A DNA stretch of 64,000 bases from UBA7398 sp964597305 (GCA_964597305.1 CAZQWU010000002.1:1-64000), one strand, 5' to 3'. Numbered from the stretch's first letter, positions 1 through 8,920 are shown. Numbers and translations: made by a program. Notes: a model not told the origin generated them from the letters alone.

Positions 1-28
1 CTTTACGCGTAAATATAAGGGGAATGAA

Positions 29-439
29 ATGAACAAAGCCCAGTTCATTGCGGGACTTGCGCCACACTTCAATGGAAGTAAGAAGGATGCAGCGAACGCA
101 GTTAATGTCATTTTCGATTCAATCACACGTAATATTCACAAAGGTGAAGACGTAACGATTAACGATTTTGGCAAGTTTAAGAAAGTTGATCGCAAAGCTC
201 GCAAGGGTCGTAATCCATTCACCGGCGAGACAATTCAGATCAAAGCGAGCAAGAAAGTTCGCTTCCTTCCAGCTAAAGCGCTCAAAGAAGTTATCGCAGG
301 CGCACGCAAGCTTGAGGCAGCTCCAAAACCAGCTCCTGCAAAAGTAGCACCTAAGAAGGCTGCAAAAGTTGTGAAGAAAGCTGGCAAGAAGGCGCCAAAG
401 AAAGCTGCGAAAAAGGCAAAGAAGGGCAAGCGCAAGTAA
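29..439 (+). CDS. hupB: HU-family nucleoid protein with Lys/Ala-rich tail
   Basis: Histone-like DNA-binding protein that bends and compacts DNA in the nucleoid. Residues 1-90 form the HU fold, with the DNA-contacting beta-arm around RNPFTGE (about residues 61-67). Residues 97-136 are an extension of repeated KKA/KKAGKK units, as in mycobacterial HupB and unlike the 90-residue HU of most bacteria. The ATG is preceded by AAGGGGAA at good spacing. A strong intrinsic terminator follows, so it is probably transcribed alone. In mycobacteria hupB sits in the same gpsA-ddl-thiL neighbourhood. The tail is inferred to bind DNA non-specifically. Confidence 0.95.
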   Translation: MNKAQFIAGLAPHFNGSKKDAANAVNVIFDSITRNIHKGEDVTINDFGKFKKVDRKARKGRNPFTGETIQIKASKKVRFLPAKALKEVIAGARKLEAAPKPAPAKVAPKKAAKVVKKAGKKAPKKAAKKAKKGKRK

Positions 440-473
440 GGCTTCGCTTTATTTGACTGCTCAGTTTTAACGG

Positions 474-507
474 GAGAGCTGCGAGTAATCGCAGCTCTCT
501 CTTTTTT
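474..507 (+). terminator. Rho-independent terminator after hupB
   Basis: A perfect 11-bp inverted repeat (474-484 with 489-499) with a GTAA loop is followed by TCTTTTTT. It ends the hupB transcript before the plsC promoter. Confidence 0.9.
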
Positions 508-531
508 GCCTAGTCGGAAATGAAAAGTAGA

Positions 532-537
532 TAGGCT
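532..537 (+). promoter_or_regulatory. leaderless -10 (TAGGCT) of plsC
   Basis: TAGGCT ends 6 nt before the plsC ATG and no Shine-Dalgarno is present. Transcription is predicted to start at or next to the A of ATG. Confidence 0.55.
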
Positions 538-543
538 TTTACT

Positions 544-1326
544 ATGTCAGACGAGATTCGTTATGACCCACCTCGCAATTATCCGCTGGGAACAAATGGC
601 TGGTTTCGCCTTGGTGCGTTGGTTTTACGTCCTCTTCTCTGGCTGATTACAAAAAAGGATTGGCAAGGCGGAGAGAAAATTCCTGCAACGGGTCCGGTTA
701 TTGTTACCTGCAATCATCTTTCCTATGTTGATCCTCTGACGTTTACTCATTTCCTCTACAACAATGGTCGTGCACCACGATATTTAGGAAAGAAATCAGT
801 TTTTCAAATACCTATTGTCGGCACTGTTATTAAAGGTGCAGGACAAATTCCAGTAGATCGCGAATCGCCACTTGCGGCAAAAGCATATGAACATGCTATT
901 GCTGTTCTAAAAGCTGGCCATATGTTGGGTGTATTTCCTGAAGGAACGCTGACGCGTGATGAAAATTTGTGGCCGATGAAGGCAAAGACTGGCGTTGTTC
1001 GATTATCGCTGATGACGGGGGTACCGGTGTATCCCTGCGCTTCTTGGGGTCCGCAAAAAGTTTTAGCGCCTTATGGGAAAGTCCCCAAATTGTTTCCCAG
1101 AACGAAAATTTCCATTCGAGTTGGCGAGCCGATTGATTTCGCACAGTGGCGTGGGCGAGAAGATGACGCGAATGCGTTGGATGAAGCGACCGAGTATTTA
1201 ATGTCCAAGATCACCGATCTCGTGGCAGCAATTCGACAGGAGAAGGCGCCAATGGTTCGATTTGATCCGAAGAAATCTGAACTTCCCAGAATCGGCAATT
1301 TTAAAAAGGCGCGTCGACAATCATGA
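544..1326 (+). CDS. plsC: lysophospholipid acyltransferase (PlsC family)
   Basis: 1-acyl-sn-glycerol-3-phosphate acyltransferase-type enzyme, 260 residues, making phosphatidic acid at the inner membrane face. The catalytic HX4D motif is NHLSYVD (His58, Asp63) and the substrate-binding FPEGT motif is at 131-135. A hydrophobic stretch at about 24-35 may anchor it. The stop overlaps the gpsA start by 4 nt (ATGA), so it is coupled to synthesis of the glycerol-3-phosphate backbone, a logical pairing. A second PlsC paralogue lies at 47595. The exact acceptor cannot be read from sequence. Confidence 0.92.
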   Translation: MSDEIRYDPPRNYPLGTNGWFRLGALVLRPLLWLITKKDWQGGEKIPATGPVIVTCNHLSYVDPLTFTHFLYNNGRAPRYLGKKSVFQIPIVGTVIKGAGQIPVDRESPLAAKAYEHAIAVLKAGHMLGVFPEGTLTRDENLWPMKAKTGVVRLSLMTGVPVYPCASWGPQKVLAPYGKVPKLFPRTKISIRVGEPIDFAQWRGREDDANALDEATEYLMSKITDLVAAIRQEKAPMVRFDPKKSELPRIGNFKKARRQS

Positions 1327-2327
1327 GCAAAGTATCAGTGTTGGGATCTGGCGCATGGGGCACAACGATGGCGCAAGTCCTGAGCGATGCAGGAAATGAG
1401 GTTCAACTCTGGGGAAGAAATAGCGAGGTTATTTCAGAGATAAATACGTCTCACACAAATTCTAAATTTCTACCTGGTATTTCGTTACCAAAAACAATTA
1501 TAGGAACTCTCGATATTCAGCACGCTCTCACCTGGTCTGAAATAGTGGTGGTCGCGATTCCTGCCCAAACATTGCGCGAGAATCTCAATGACTGGCGTGA
1601 ATTTTTTCCACGGACCAAGCCAACTGTGAGCACGCTCAAGGGAATCGAACTTTCCACACATTTACGAATGACCGAAGTCATGGAAAAAGTTCTTGATATT
1701 AAGCCGGACAATATTGGATTAATCACCGGACCAAATTTGGCTGGAGAGTTGGCGCTTCGCCAACCAGCCGGTGCAGTATGTGCATCGACAAATAGTGAAT
1801 TAGCTGAAAAAATTTCGCTACTTTTTAATACGCCGTATTTTCGTGTGTATACATCTACTGATTTGATCGGGTGCGAACTTGCAGGCGCATTCAAAAATGT
1901 CATTGCACTTGCAGTCGGAATGTGCGTTGGAATGGGGATGGGCGTTAATACTCAGGCGATGTTAATCACCCGAGGACTTAACGAAGTAACCAAACTTGGT
2001 GTGGCACTTGGTGCCCAACCATTGACCTTTGCGGGCTTAGCTGGAATGGGAGATCTTGTTGCAACATGTTCATCTCCGATGTCACGTAATCGACAATTCG
2101 GTGAAGTGTTGGGACGATCTGAATCGTATGAAAAGGCTCGCGCAACGGTCGCCAGCACCGTAGAAGGTGTGAGCTCTGCCGCTGCTGTTGTAGAACTTGC
2201 TCATCTTGTCGGGGTTGAAATACCCATCATTGAGGCAGTTGCTGATGTTGTCAGTAATACTCTTACCCCACAAGAATCGGTGAAACGTTTAATGGCACTG
2301 ACTACTGGAGCGGAGATCAATCATTAA
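1323..2327 (+). CDS. gpsA: NAD(P)H-dependent glycerol-3-phosphate dehydrogenase
   Basis: Reduces dihydroxyacetone phosphate to sn-glycerol 3-phosphate, the phospholipid backbone. The N-terminal Rossmann motif is GSGAWGT (residues 8-14). The catalytic-lysine region GAFKNVIALAVG and the C-terminal substrate domain with MSRN (LVATCSSPMSRN) are present. At 334 residues it has normal family length. It overlaps plsC by 4 nt and is followed after 4 nt by ddl, giving a plsC-gpsA-ddl transcription unit. Confidence 0.96.
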   Translation: MSKVSVLGSGAWGTTMAQVLSDAGNEVQLWGRNSEVISEINTSHTNSKFLPGISLPKTIIGTLDIQHALTWSEIVVVAIPAQTLRENLNDWREFFPRTKPTVSTLKGIELSTHLRMTEVMEKVLDIKPDNIGLITGPNLAGELALRQPAGAVCASTNSELAEKISLLFNTPYFRVYTSTDLIGCELAGAFKNVIALAVGMCVGMGMGVNTQAMLITRGLNEVTKLGVALGAQPLTFAGLAGMGDLVATCSSPMSRNRQFGEVLGRSESYEKARATVASTVEGVSSAAAVVELAHLVGVEIPIIEAVADVVSNTLTPQESVKRLMALTTGAEINH

Positions 2328-2331
2328 GCGC

Positions 2332-3357
2332 GTGGCAATAGTTTGTGGCGGACGCAGCAGCGAACATGAAATTTCGTGTATCTCAGCCTCCGGAGTTTTA
2401 ACAGCGTTAGATCGAACTCGATATGAACCTCACTTAATTGGAATTAAAAAGGATTCCGGACGATGGTTTGAGCTTGATCAGGAAAAGCCATTTGCTAAAA
2501 ATGAACAAGGTTTACCGTATGTAAATTCTGGTAAAGAGATTGCTCTACATGAACTCAACGTTGATGTTGTGTTTCCATTGTTGCACGGCCCGTATGGTGA
2601 AGACGGAACCATTCAAGGTCTCTGTGAAATCCTCGACATACCGTATGTGGGATCTGGTGTTTTAGCCTCCGCGGTTGCGATGGATAAGTCTTTCGCCAAA
2701 CCTATATTTTCTGCGCACGGTCTCAACGTCGCTTCCGGCATTGTTGTTACTGAATACGAATGGAACCATGATCCGAAAGCGGTTATCGAAAGCATTTCCG
2801 CACTTGGATTTCCGTTATTTATTAAACCCGCGCGAAGTGGATCAAGTAGAGGTACCTGGAAAATTAAAACCGCTCACACCATCGAAAGCGCTTTGCAGGA
2901 TGCATTCACTCATGATCCAAAAGTGATAGTCGAGGTTGCTATTTCTGGTCGTGAGATTGAGTGTGGCGTATTAGAAATTCAAGGAGAAGTTCACACCTCT
3001 GTCGTTGGTGAAGTTCGCGTAGTAGGCGACCATGAATTTTATGATTTCGAGGCTAAATATCTTGATGGGTCAACTGAGTTTGATATCCCCGCAAAGATTT
3101 CTGAGAAAGAAAGTGAATCGATACAGCAGGCTGCAAAGGAAGCGTTCACCGCCCTAGGATGTGAAGGATTAGCCAGAGTTGATTTCTTTTTACGCGATGA
3201 TGGAACATTAATTATTAATGAGATAAATACGATGCCCGGATTTACCCCAACGTCGGTATTTCCGATGCTGTGGAAAGCGCGCGGTAAAAGTTATTCAGAG
3301 GTAATTTCAACATTAATAGAGAGTGCGCTGAATCGGCGTCGGAACGTAGTTCGTTAG
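2332..3357 (+). CDS. ddl: D-alanine--D-alanine ligase
   Basis: ATP-grasp enzyme that makes D-Ala-D-Ala for peptidoglycan. Visible motifs are GGRSSEHEIS at the N-terminus, HGPYGEDGT (about 85-93), an ATP-grasp core with KPARSGSSRG, and the metal-binding NEINTMPGFT near residue 297. The GTG at 2332 is the first conventional start in frame but lies 16 nt after the best Shine-Dalgarno (GGAG ending at 2315). The family usually begins a few residues earlier (xxKRVA), which here would need ATC 2320 or ATT 2323; those codons are spaced well from the GGAG. The true start is therefore uncertain by up to four residues. Confidence 0.94.
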   Translation: MAIVCGGRSSEHEISCISASGVLTALDRTRYEPHLIGIKKDSGRWFELDQEKPFAKNEQGLPYVNSGKEIALHELNVDVVFPLLHGPYGEDGTIQGLCEILDIPYVGSGVLASAVAMDKSFAKPIFSAHGLNVASGIVVTEYEWNHDPKAVIESISALGFPLFIKPARSGSSRGTWKIKTAHTIESALQDAFTHDPKVIVEVAISGREIECGVLEIQGEVHTSVVGEVRVVGDHEFYDFEAKYLDGSTEFDIPAKISEKESESIQQAAKEAFTALGCEGLARVDFFLRDDGTLIINEINTMPGFTPTSVFPMLWKARGKSYSEVISTLIESALNRRRNVVR

Positions 3358-3373
3358 ATATTTTCGATATCTA
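3355..3373. repeat. small inverted repeat joining two convergent stop codons
   Basis: A 7-bp perfect inverted repeat (3355-3361 with 3367-3373) whose outer three bases are the TAG stop of ddl and the complement of the TAG stop of the opposing regulator gene. It is AT-rich and has no T-tract, so terminator function is weakly supported. Confidence 0.35.
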
Positions 3374-3607
3374 GTGGCTTGTGACCGGACAGGTCAGCGT
3401 GCGAGTAATTCCTGGAACAGCTTGAACTTTTGACAAAACATGTCGGCCAAAATCTTCCATGCTCGGTGCTTCAGCGCGCATGATGACGTCATAAGGGCCG
3501 GTAACGCCTTCAGCCAGCGTCACACCGGAAATTGCAGAGACGGCCTTGGCAACGCTACTTGCTTTACCCACTTCAGTTTGAATCAAAATGTAAGCCTGAA
3601 CTGACAT
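3371..3607 (-). CDS. stand-alone Lrp/AsnC ligand-binding (RAM) domain protein
   Basis: 78 residues comprising only the C-terminal regulatory domain of Lrp/AsnC proteins (VQAYILIQTEVGKA... GVTGPYDVI... VPGITRTLTCPV). The helix-turn-helix that normally precedes it is absent and there is no room upstream for one. Such stand-alone RAM proteins bind small effectors such as amino acids and oligomerise, and may modulate full-length Lrp proteins. The ATG is preceded by a good GGAAAGGA site. It converges on ddl and diverges from thiL. The effector is unknown. Confidence 0.85.
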   Translation of the reverse strand: MSVQAYILIQTEVGKASSVAKAVSAISGVTLAEGVTGPYDVIMRAEAPSMEDFGRHVLSKVQAVPGITRTLTCPVTSH

Positions 3608-3747
3608 TGCGCTTCCTTTCCTCTACATTTCTCATAACACGCGAGAGCGATTCATACCGGTTGCGGGAGAACGTTTGTGCCACAACCTGATACTGCAACA
3701 TCTCGAGATAGCCTAAAGTCTATGAGGATAAAACAAGTGAGGGCAAG

Positions 3748-4722
3748 ATGAACGAGTCAGAAGCAATCTCTGAACTCGCGAAGATTTTTTCTCGCCCGGG
3801 TGAGGCAAGCGCAGGAGTTCTCCTTGGCATTGGTGATGATGCCGCACTCATTGCGCCATCGAAATATCCCTTGGCAATAACCACTGACACAGCAATAGAA
3901 GGTGTGCATTTCTCGACGGAGTGGTCTAGTCCACGAGAGATTGGATCAAAAATAACAACGGCGAATCTTGCTGATGTATGTGCGATGGGTGGGTGGCCAC
4001 AATATTTAGTGGTGGCCGTTGGTGCACCACCATCTCGAACCACAATTGGCGGTACCACAATCGGAGATAACACACTCTTTGAGATTGCCCATGGAATAGC
4101 CGAAGAAGCTGATCGAGTTGGCGCACGAGTAATAGGTGGCGATCTTTCGCAATCAGAGAAATTGATGATCACTATTACCGCAATCGGAAACGTTGAAAAA
4201 ACAATTACTCGCGGCGGCGCACATGTTGGCGATTCACTCTATATTTCGCAATTGCCTGGTTGGTCACAGCTTGGATATCACGCATGCATCCGTCATAGTC
4301 AACGAACGGCAAATGTGACACGAGCTATTAACGCATTCGTCACACCACAACCAGACTTCAGCCAATCAAAGCAGATCTCACGCCACGCTTCAGCGCTCAC
4401 TGATGTCAGCGACGGTTTACTTCTCGATGCTTCACACATTGCCGATGCCAGTGGTGTAACAATTGAGATTGATCCAGCATTAGTGATGGCAATTCCGGAT
4501 TTTGCCAACTTGGTTGATGCGATTGGTGACATTGACACGTCACTTGACTCACTGAATATTGCCCTCACCGGCGGCGAAGATCACGAATTTCTTTTTACAA
4601 GCTCTTCACATGACCTTACCTGCGGATTCCGAATTGGAAAAGTGATTGATCGAATCGAACGGAGCGTTACCGTGAAAGGGCGAGAATTGCCATCGATATT
4701 AGGTTGGTCCCACAAATTCTAG
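3748..4722 (+). CDS. thiL: thiamine-monophosphate kinase
   Basis: Phosphorylates thiamine monophosphate to thiamine pyrophosphate. AIRS/PurM-type fold: the N-terminal Mg/ATP motif GIGDDAA is at 27-33, followed by TTDTAIEGVHF, ANLADVCAMGG and VIGGDLSQS. The C-terminal TGGEDHEFLF motif is typical. 324 residues, normal length. GAGGG precedes the ATG at proper spacing. No other thiamine gene is nearby; the position between ddl and rpmB matches the mycobacterial order, but the ung gene usual there is missing. Its product is the cofactor of dxs (29963). No TPP riboswitch is seen upstream. Confidence 0.95.
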   Translation: MNESEAISELAKIFSRPGEASAGVLLGIGDDAALIAPSKYPLAITTDTAIEGVHFSTEWSSPREIGSKITTANLADVCAMGGWPQYLVVAVGAPPSRTTIGGTTIGDNTLFEIAHGIAEEADRVGARVIGGDLSQSEKLMITITAIGNVEKTITRGGAHVGDSLYISQLPGWSQLGYHACIRHSQRTANVTRAINAFVTPQPDFSQSKQISRHASALTDVSDGLLLDASHIADASGVTIEIDPALVMAIPDFANLVDAIGDIDTSLDSLNIALTGGEDHEFLFTSSSHDLTCGFRIGKVIDRIERSVTVKGRELPSILGWSHKF

Positions 4723-4770
4723 GATTAATTCTGGTTTGAGAAATACATTATTCTTTTTAGCTGGGAATGC

Positions 4771-4956
4771 TTAGCGAGAAACTTTATTTGCCTTCAAGCA
4801 TGAGGTGCAGACGTTTTGTCGTTTCGTAAATCCATTGACAAGCGTGCGAATACTTTGAATATTGGGGTTCCAGCGACGACGAGTACGGCGATTGGAGTGG
4901 GACACGTTGTTGCCAAAACTTGGGCCTTTGCCGCAGATATCGCATACCGATGCCAT
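4771..4956 (-). CDS. rpmB: 50S ribosomal protein L28 (zinc-binding form)
   Basis: 61-residue L28 beginning MASVCDICGKGP. It carries two Cys pairs (CDIC near the N-terminus, CTSC near the C-terminus), marking the zinc-containing paralogue. The start is the ATG at 4956 because a clear AAAGGA lies just upstream; the open frame continues further upstream but has no L28 homology. Transcribed divergently from recG; in mycobacteria rpmB also neighbours recG. Confidence 0.95.
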   Translation of the reverse strand: MASVCDICGKGPSFGNNVSHSNRRTRRRWNPNIQSIRTLVNGFTKRQNVCTSCLKANKVSR

Positions 4957-5093
4957 CGTCGTAATTCCTTTACTCGAACGTGAGGGGCACAGATTAGCCT
5001 GAGGCATATTGATAATGCCAATTGATGGAAATTCCGTTCGAAATATCTGCGCTTTCTGCCTTTTCTGTCGGGCCAGTTCGAGAGAATGGCGAA

Positions 5094-7340
5094 ATGGCTG
5101 AAGGATTAGAGCGCTCACTGACTCACGTGCTTGGCGATCGAACAGCAAAAGTATTGGCGACGCAACTGGGCGTTAAGACGGTCGATGATTTACTCCGTCA
5201 CTATCCACGTCGATATGTGATGCGCGGTGAATTAACTGACATTGAAACTTTGATCGAAGGTGAAGAAGCCACAATTTTGGCTGAGATTGAAAAAGTTAAT
5301 GTACGACGAATTCCGGGACGAAAAGGTGGAATTCTCGAAGTTGTTGTGACCGACGGTCGAGCAAAACTTTCTTTGACTTTCTTTAATCAAGCCTGGCGGG
5401 AGAAAGATTTGAAAGTAGGTTACCAAGGACTTTTCGCCGGCAAACTTGGATCATTTAAAGGTAAACGTCAACTCACACATCCCGACTATGTCATTATTCC
5501 TGATGGTAGCGATGTCGACAGCGCTATTGGCGAATTTGCCGGCAAGTACCTTCCGATTTATCCGGCTACTGGAAAATTACCTTCTTGGAAGATATCGCAA
5601 TGTATGAGACTTGCGCTGGAAACTCTTCCTCACGAACCAGATTACTTACCTGGTGAGATTCAACAGTCATTTAATTTTCCAAACTTAGTTGACGCATTCC
5701 GTCATATTCATCAACCGCCGTCTCTCGAAGCGGCGGAAATTGCTCGGCAACGTTTGACTTTTGATGAAGCGCTCCTCTTGCAACTGATATTAGTTCAGCG
5801 ACGAGCCGAGCAGCGAACGCTCTTTGCGACCTCTCGAAAGCCACGTCCAAACGGACTTCTAGCCCGATTTGATGCGTCGTTGCCATTCACATTAACGCAA
5901 GGACAGAAAGATGTTGCCCGAGAGATTGAACATGATTTATCACAATCACATCCGATGTATCGATTACTGCAAGGTGAGGTTGGTTCAGGAAAAACTGTCA
6001 TTGCTCTTCGAGCTGCGCTTGCCGTTGTGGATGCCGGAGGGCAAGCTGCAATTCTGGCTCCCACTGAAGTATTGGCTCAACAACACTTCCGGTCATTCAC
6101 CTCATTGCTAGGGGAGTTAGGTAGAGCAGGTGAACTGACAAGTGCGGAGAACGCCACCGCCATCGCGCTATTAACTGGTTCGCAAAATTCACGAGTGCGT
6201 CAGGAAAATTTAGCGAAAATAAAGAGCGGTGAAGCTGGGTTGGTCATTGGCACACATGCATTATTAAGTGACGGTGTTGACTTTCATGACTTAGGGCTCA
6301 TTGTCGTTGATGAACAACATCGATTTGGTGTTCAGCAGCGGGATCTATTACGAACGAAAGCAAAAAATCCTCCTCATGTGTTGGTTATGACAGCGACGCC
6401 AATTCCACGAACGGTAGCCATGACAGTTTTTGGCGATCTTGATGTTTCGACGTTGCGCGAACTGCCCAGTGGGCGAGCACCTATCACGACGCACGTAATT
6501 TCTGCACGCGAGAAACCACAATTTGTCGAGCGAGCATGGGCACGAATTCGCGAAGAAGCAGCGAAAGGATTTCAGGCATATGTTGTGGCACCGCGAATAT
6601 CTGAAACAGAATCGTCTGATAACGCACTCGCGATTGACCATTACGGATTAACAGAAGAAGCATTTGCGCGAGCGCAGCGGATTTTGGGAGAGAGCGATGA
6701 ATCAGAAGAAAAAGACCGACGCAGCGCAAATCTCACCTCTGTTGCCGAGCTTTATCCTCTCTTAGGTCGTGGAGCTCTGAAAGATCTTCGGGTTGCGGTA
6801 TTGCATGGTCGCTTACCAAGCGAGGAAAAAGAGCGAACAATGAGTGAATTTTCGCGTGGTGAGATTGATGTACTCATCACCACCACAGTCATTGAAGTTG
6901 GCGTGGATGTACCAAACGCAACAATGATGGTCATCATGGATGCTGACCGTTTTGGAGTTTCGCAACTTCATCAGTTACGTGGTCGAGTGGGACGTGGTCG
7001 TGCACCGGGTTTATGTCTATTGATAACTCAGGCTGAACAAGATTCGCCAGCACTTGCCAGACTTAACGCGGTAGCGTCAACGTTAGATGGATTTGAATTA
7101 AGCCGCTTAGATCTTGAGCAGCGTCGCGAGGGCGACGTACTTGGCGAATCCCAATCAGGTGTGAGATCTCATCTGAGATTATTACGTGTTTTGCGCGATG
7201 AAGCGTTGATCGAAAAAGCGAGAGCAGTAGCACAAAAACTATTAGCCGATGACCCCACTTTATCTCACTATTCACTGCTGAAATCTGAAGTTGACGATTT
7301 ACAGCAGCGGGACATTTCATCGTTCGTTGACAAGGGATAG
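5094..7340 (+). CDS. recG: ATP-dependent DNA helicase RecG
   Basis: Branch-migrating helicase that remodels stalled forks and Holliday junctions. An N-terminal wedge/OB domain contains LRHYPRRY (near residue 35). The helicase core has Walker A GEVGSGKT (about 293-300), the DEQH box (about 404), TATPIPRT, and motif VI QLRGRVGRG. With ATG 5094 (MAEGLERSL) it is 748 residues and aligns with actinobacterial RecG; the frame is open back to TTG 5022 and ATG 5025, but that part looks unlike the family. GAGAGA lies 9 nt upstream of 5094. The DAK-domain gene usually between rpmB and recG is absent. Confidence 0.95.
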   Translation: MAEGLERSLTHVLGDRTAKVLATQLGVKTVDDLLRHYPRRYVMRGELTDIETLIEGEEATILAEIEKVNVRRIPGRKGGILEVVVTDGRAKLSLTFFNQAWREKDLKVGYQGLFAGKLGSFKGKRQLTHPDYVIIPDGSDVDSAIGEFAGKYLPIYPATGKLPSWKISQCMRLALETLPHEPDYLPGEIQQSFNFPNLVDAFRHIHQPPSLEAAEIARQRLTFDEALLLQLILVQRRAEQRTLFATSRKPRPNGLLARFDASLPFTLTQGQKDVAREIEHDLSQSHPMYRLLQGEVGSGKTVIALRAALAVVDAGGQAAILAPTEVLAQQHFRSFTSLLGELGRAGELTSAENATAIALLTGSQNSRVRQENLAKIKSGEAGLVIGTHALLSDGVDFHDLGLIVVDEQHRFGVQQRDLLRTKAKNPPHVLVMTATPIPRTVAMTVFGDLDVSTLRELPSGRAPITTHVISAREKPQFVERAWARIREEAAKGFQAYVVAPRISETESSDNALAIDHYGLTEEAFARAQRILGESDESEEKDRRSANLTSVAELYPLLGRGALKDLRVAVLHGRLPSEEKERTMSEFSRGEIDVLITTTVIEVGVDVPNATMMVIMDADRFGVSQLHQLRGRVGRGRAPGLCLLITQAEQDSPALARLNAVASTLDGFELSRLDLEQRREGDVLGESQSGVRSHLRLLRVLRDEALIEKARAVAQKLLADDPTLSHYSLLKSEVDDLQQRDISSFVDKG

Positions 7341-7347
7341 TGCGAGA

Positions 7348-7353
7348 TACCAT
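7348..7353 (+). promoter_or_regulatory. leaderless -10 (TACCAT) of rsmD
   Basis: TACCAT ends 5 nt before the rsmD ATG, in the 18-nt gap after recG. No Shine-Dalgarno is seen. Confidence 0.4.
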
Positions 7354-7358
7354 CAACT

Positions 7359-7931
7359 ATGCGGATCATTGCGGGTTTAGCAAAGGGAAGAAATCTAGTC
7401 TCACCTTTTGGCGCTACACGACCTACATCAGATCGTGCACGCGAAGCGCTTTTTTCATCTCTTGAATCTGAATTTGGAAATTTACACCATCTTAATTTCC
7501 TTGATCTATTTTCAGGATCTGGCGCAGTTGCAGCAGAAGCGCTGTCGCGTGGGGCAGCGCTCGTCCACGCTGTTGAAAATGACGAGAAAGCACAGAAAGT
7601 TATTCGTCAGAATTTTTCACTTTTCGATTCACTGTCCGGCGTTGGCACGTATCAGCTTTTTCCATTGAGCGTTCAGAAATTTCTTGAAAAAGTCGCGGAC
7701 ACCATTCGCTATGACATTATTTTCATCGATCCTCCCTATGACATGGTAAATACGGAAGTAGAAAAAATAGTCAATGAGGTTCATAGAATCTGCAAAGACT
7801 CTGCTGTGATAGCAGTAGAACGCGATGCTCGCACTGAACCATTTCATTGGCCGGCACAGATGAATGCGTCGAAAGTACGAAAATATGGTCATGCGGTGAT
7901 TTATTACGGTTCGCCCGCACAAAATGGCTAA
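7359..7931 (+). CDS. rsmD: 16S rRNA (guanine(966)-N(2))-methyltransferase
   Basis: SAM-dependent N2-methylation of G966 in the 30S subunit. 190 residues, with the family N-terminus MRIIAGLAKGR and TRPTSDRAREALF, the SAM-binding motif LDLFSGSGAVAAEALSRGA, and the catalytic FIDPPYD. It follows recG by 18 nt and precedes coaD, the order usual in actinobacteria. Confidence 0.95.
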   Translation: MRIIAGLAKGRNLVSPFGATRPTSDRAREALFSSLESEFGNLHHLNFLDLFSGSGAVAAEALSRGAALVHAVENDEKAQKVIRQNFSLFDSLSGVGTYQLFPLSVQKFLEKVADTIRYDIIFIDPPYDMVNTEVEKIVNEVHRICKDSAVIAVERDARTEPFHWPAQMNASKVRKYGHAVIYYGSPAQNG

Positions 7932-7947
7932 CCCCACAAATTATTGC

Positions 7948-7953
7948 TAGCGT
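7948..7953 (+). promoter_or_regulatory. leaderless -10 (TAGCGT) of coaD
   Basis: TAGCGT ends 6 nt before the coaD ATG; no Shine-Dalgarno. It may restart transcription for the coaD-sepIVA-yceD genes. Confidence 0.5.
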
Positions 7954-7959
7954 TTTCAC

Positions 7960-8457
7960 ATGCGCAAGGCGGTCTGTCCAGGATCTTTTGATCCCATTAC
8001 GTACGGACATCTCGATGTTATTGCACGTGCTTCAGGAATTTTCGACGAAGTGATTATTGCGGTGATGGTCAACCGAACAAAGGCTTCTCTCTTTACCGTA
8101 GATGAACGTATAGCGATGATTAAAGATGTGGTTTCTCAATATCCCAACGTCAAAGTTGATTCGTGGTCAGGCCTACTCGTTGATTACTGCAAAGCGCACG
8201 GAATCTCGGCAATCGTCAAAGGGCTTCGTGCAGTAAGTGATTTTGACTATGAACTTCAAATGGCTCAGATGAATTTACAGCTGAAAGGTGTCGACACACT
8301 ATTTATGGCTACGACGCCGGCCTATTCCTTTCTCTCCTCCTCGCTGGTGAAGGAGATCGCAAATTACGGTGGCGATGTATCAGCACTTGTTCCCTCTAAT
8401 GTTCTCTCGCTCATGAAAACTCGACTTGCAGAAAGTGGTCACCATGGAAGCAATTGA
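7960..8457 (+). CDS. coaD: phosphopantetheine adenylyltransferase
   Basis: Penultimate step of coenzyme A synthesis: ATP plus 4'-phosphopantetheine to dephospho-CoA. 165 residues of the nucleotidyltransferase superfamily; PGSFDPITYGH (7-17) contains the TxGH ATP motif, and YSFLSSSLVKE is the second conserved nucleotide-binding segment. The last 14 nt overlap the next gene's start, so translation is probably coupled. CoA supply links it to the acyl-CoA enzymes elsewhere in the window. Confidence 0.96.
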   Translation: MRKAVCPGSFDPITYGHLDVIARASGIFDEVIIAVMVNRTKASLFTVDERIAMIKDVVSQYPNVKVDSWSGLLVDYCKAHGISAIVKGLRAVSDFDYELQMAQMNLQLKGVDTLFMATTPAYSFLSSSLVKEIANYGGDVSALVPSNVLSLMKTRLAESGHHGSN

Positions 8458-8920
8458 GAAACTCAACGTAGCGATAACAACAGTAAAGGAGGCTCGCTCG
8501 GTTCCTTTATCAGCCTCATGTGTTGTCCATCGTGGCAATATGCTGGAAATACTCGAAGAGATTAAGAGCGCTCTACCGATTGATCTAAAAAAAGCTCAAG
8601 ATTTAATTTCTAGTCGTGATGAGATAGTTGAAGAAGGGCATGTCAGTGCTGAATTGCTGATCGCAAATGCGCGTGAAGAAGTGGCACGGATGATTGAACA
8701 GACTGCAATAGTCAGCGCAGCACGTGAAGAGTCGGCGCGAATTTTGGATGAAGCAGATCAACTAGCCGACTCAAAGCAAGCCGAAGTTGATGCGTATATA
8801 GATTCGCGACTTGCTACGTTGGAAGTTATTCTCAACAAAACTCTTGATGCAGTTAATCGTGGACGTGAAAAGTTGGCAGGAGCAACCGATAAGGATGCGC
8901 TCTCCCAGTTGCGTGACTAA
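8444..8920 (+). CDS. sepIVA: SepIVA/DivIVA-like septation protein
   Basis: 158-residue, mostly helical, charged coiled-coil protein (long heptad-like run from about residue 40 to 120, rich in Glu/Ala/Arg), corresponding in position and type to mycobacterial SepIVA (Rv2927c), a DivIVA-domain protein needed for septum formation. ATG 8444 (MEAIEKL) is chosen over the upstream in-frame codon at 8426, because the intervening residues look like coaD read out of frame. It overlaps the coaD end and abuts yceD (TAATG). Function is by synteny and architecture only. Confidence 0.8.
   Translation: MEAIEKLNVAITTVKEARSVPLSASCVVHRGNMLEILEEIKSALPIDLKKAQDLISSRDEIVEEGHVSAELLIANAREEVARMIEQTAIVSAAREESARILDEADQLADSKQAEVDAYIDSRLATLEVILNKTLDAVNRGREKLAGATDKDALSQLRD

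Noticed and set aside
235..435. Minus-strand ORF opposite hupB rich in Phe/Ala
   Set aside because: It is the complement of the repeated Lys/Ala codons of the HU tail and has no ribosome-binding site.
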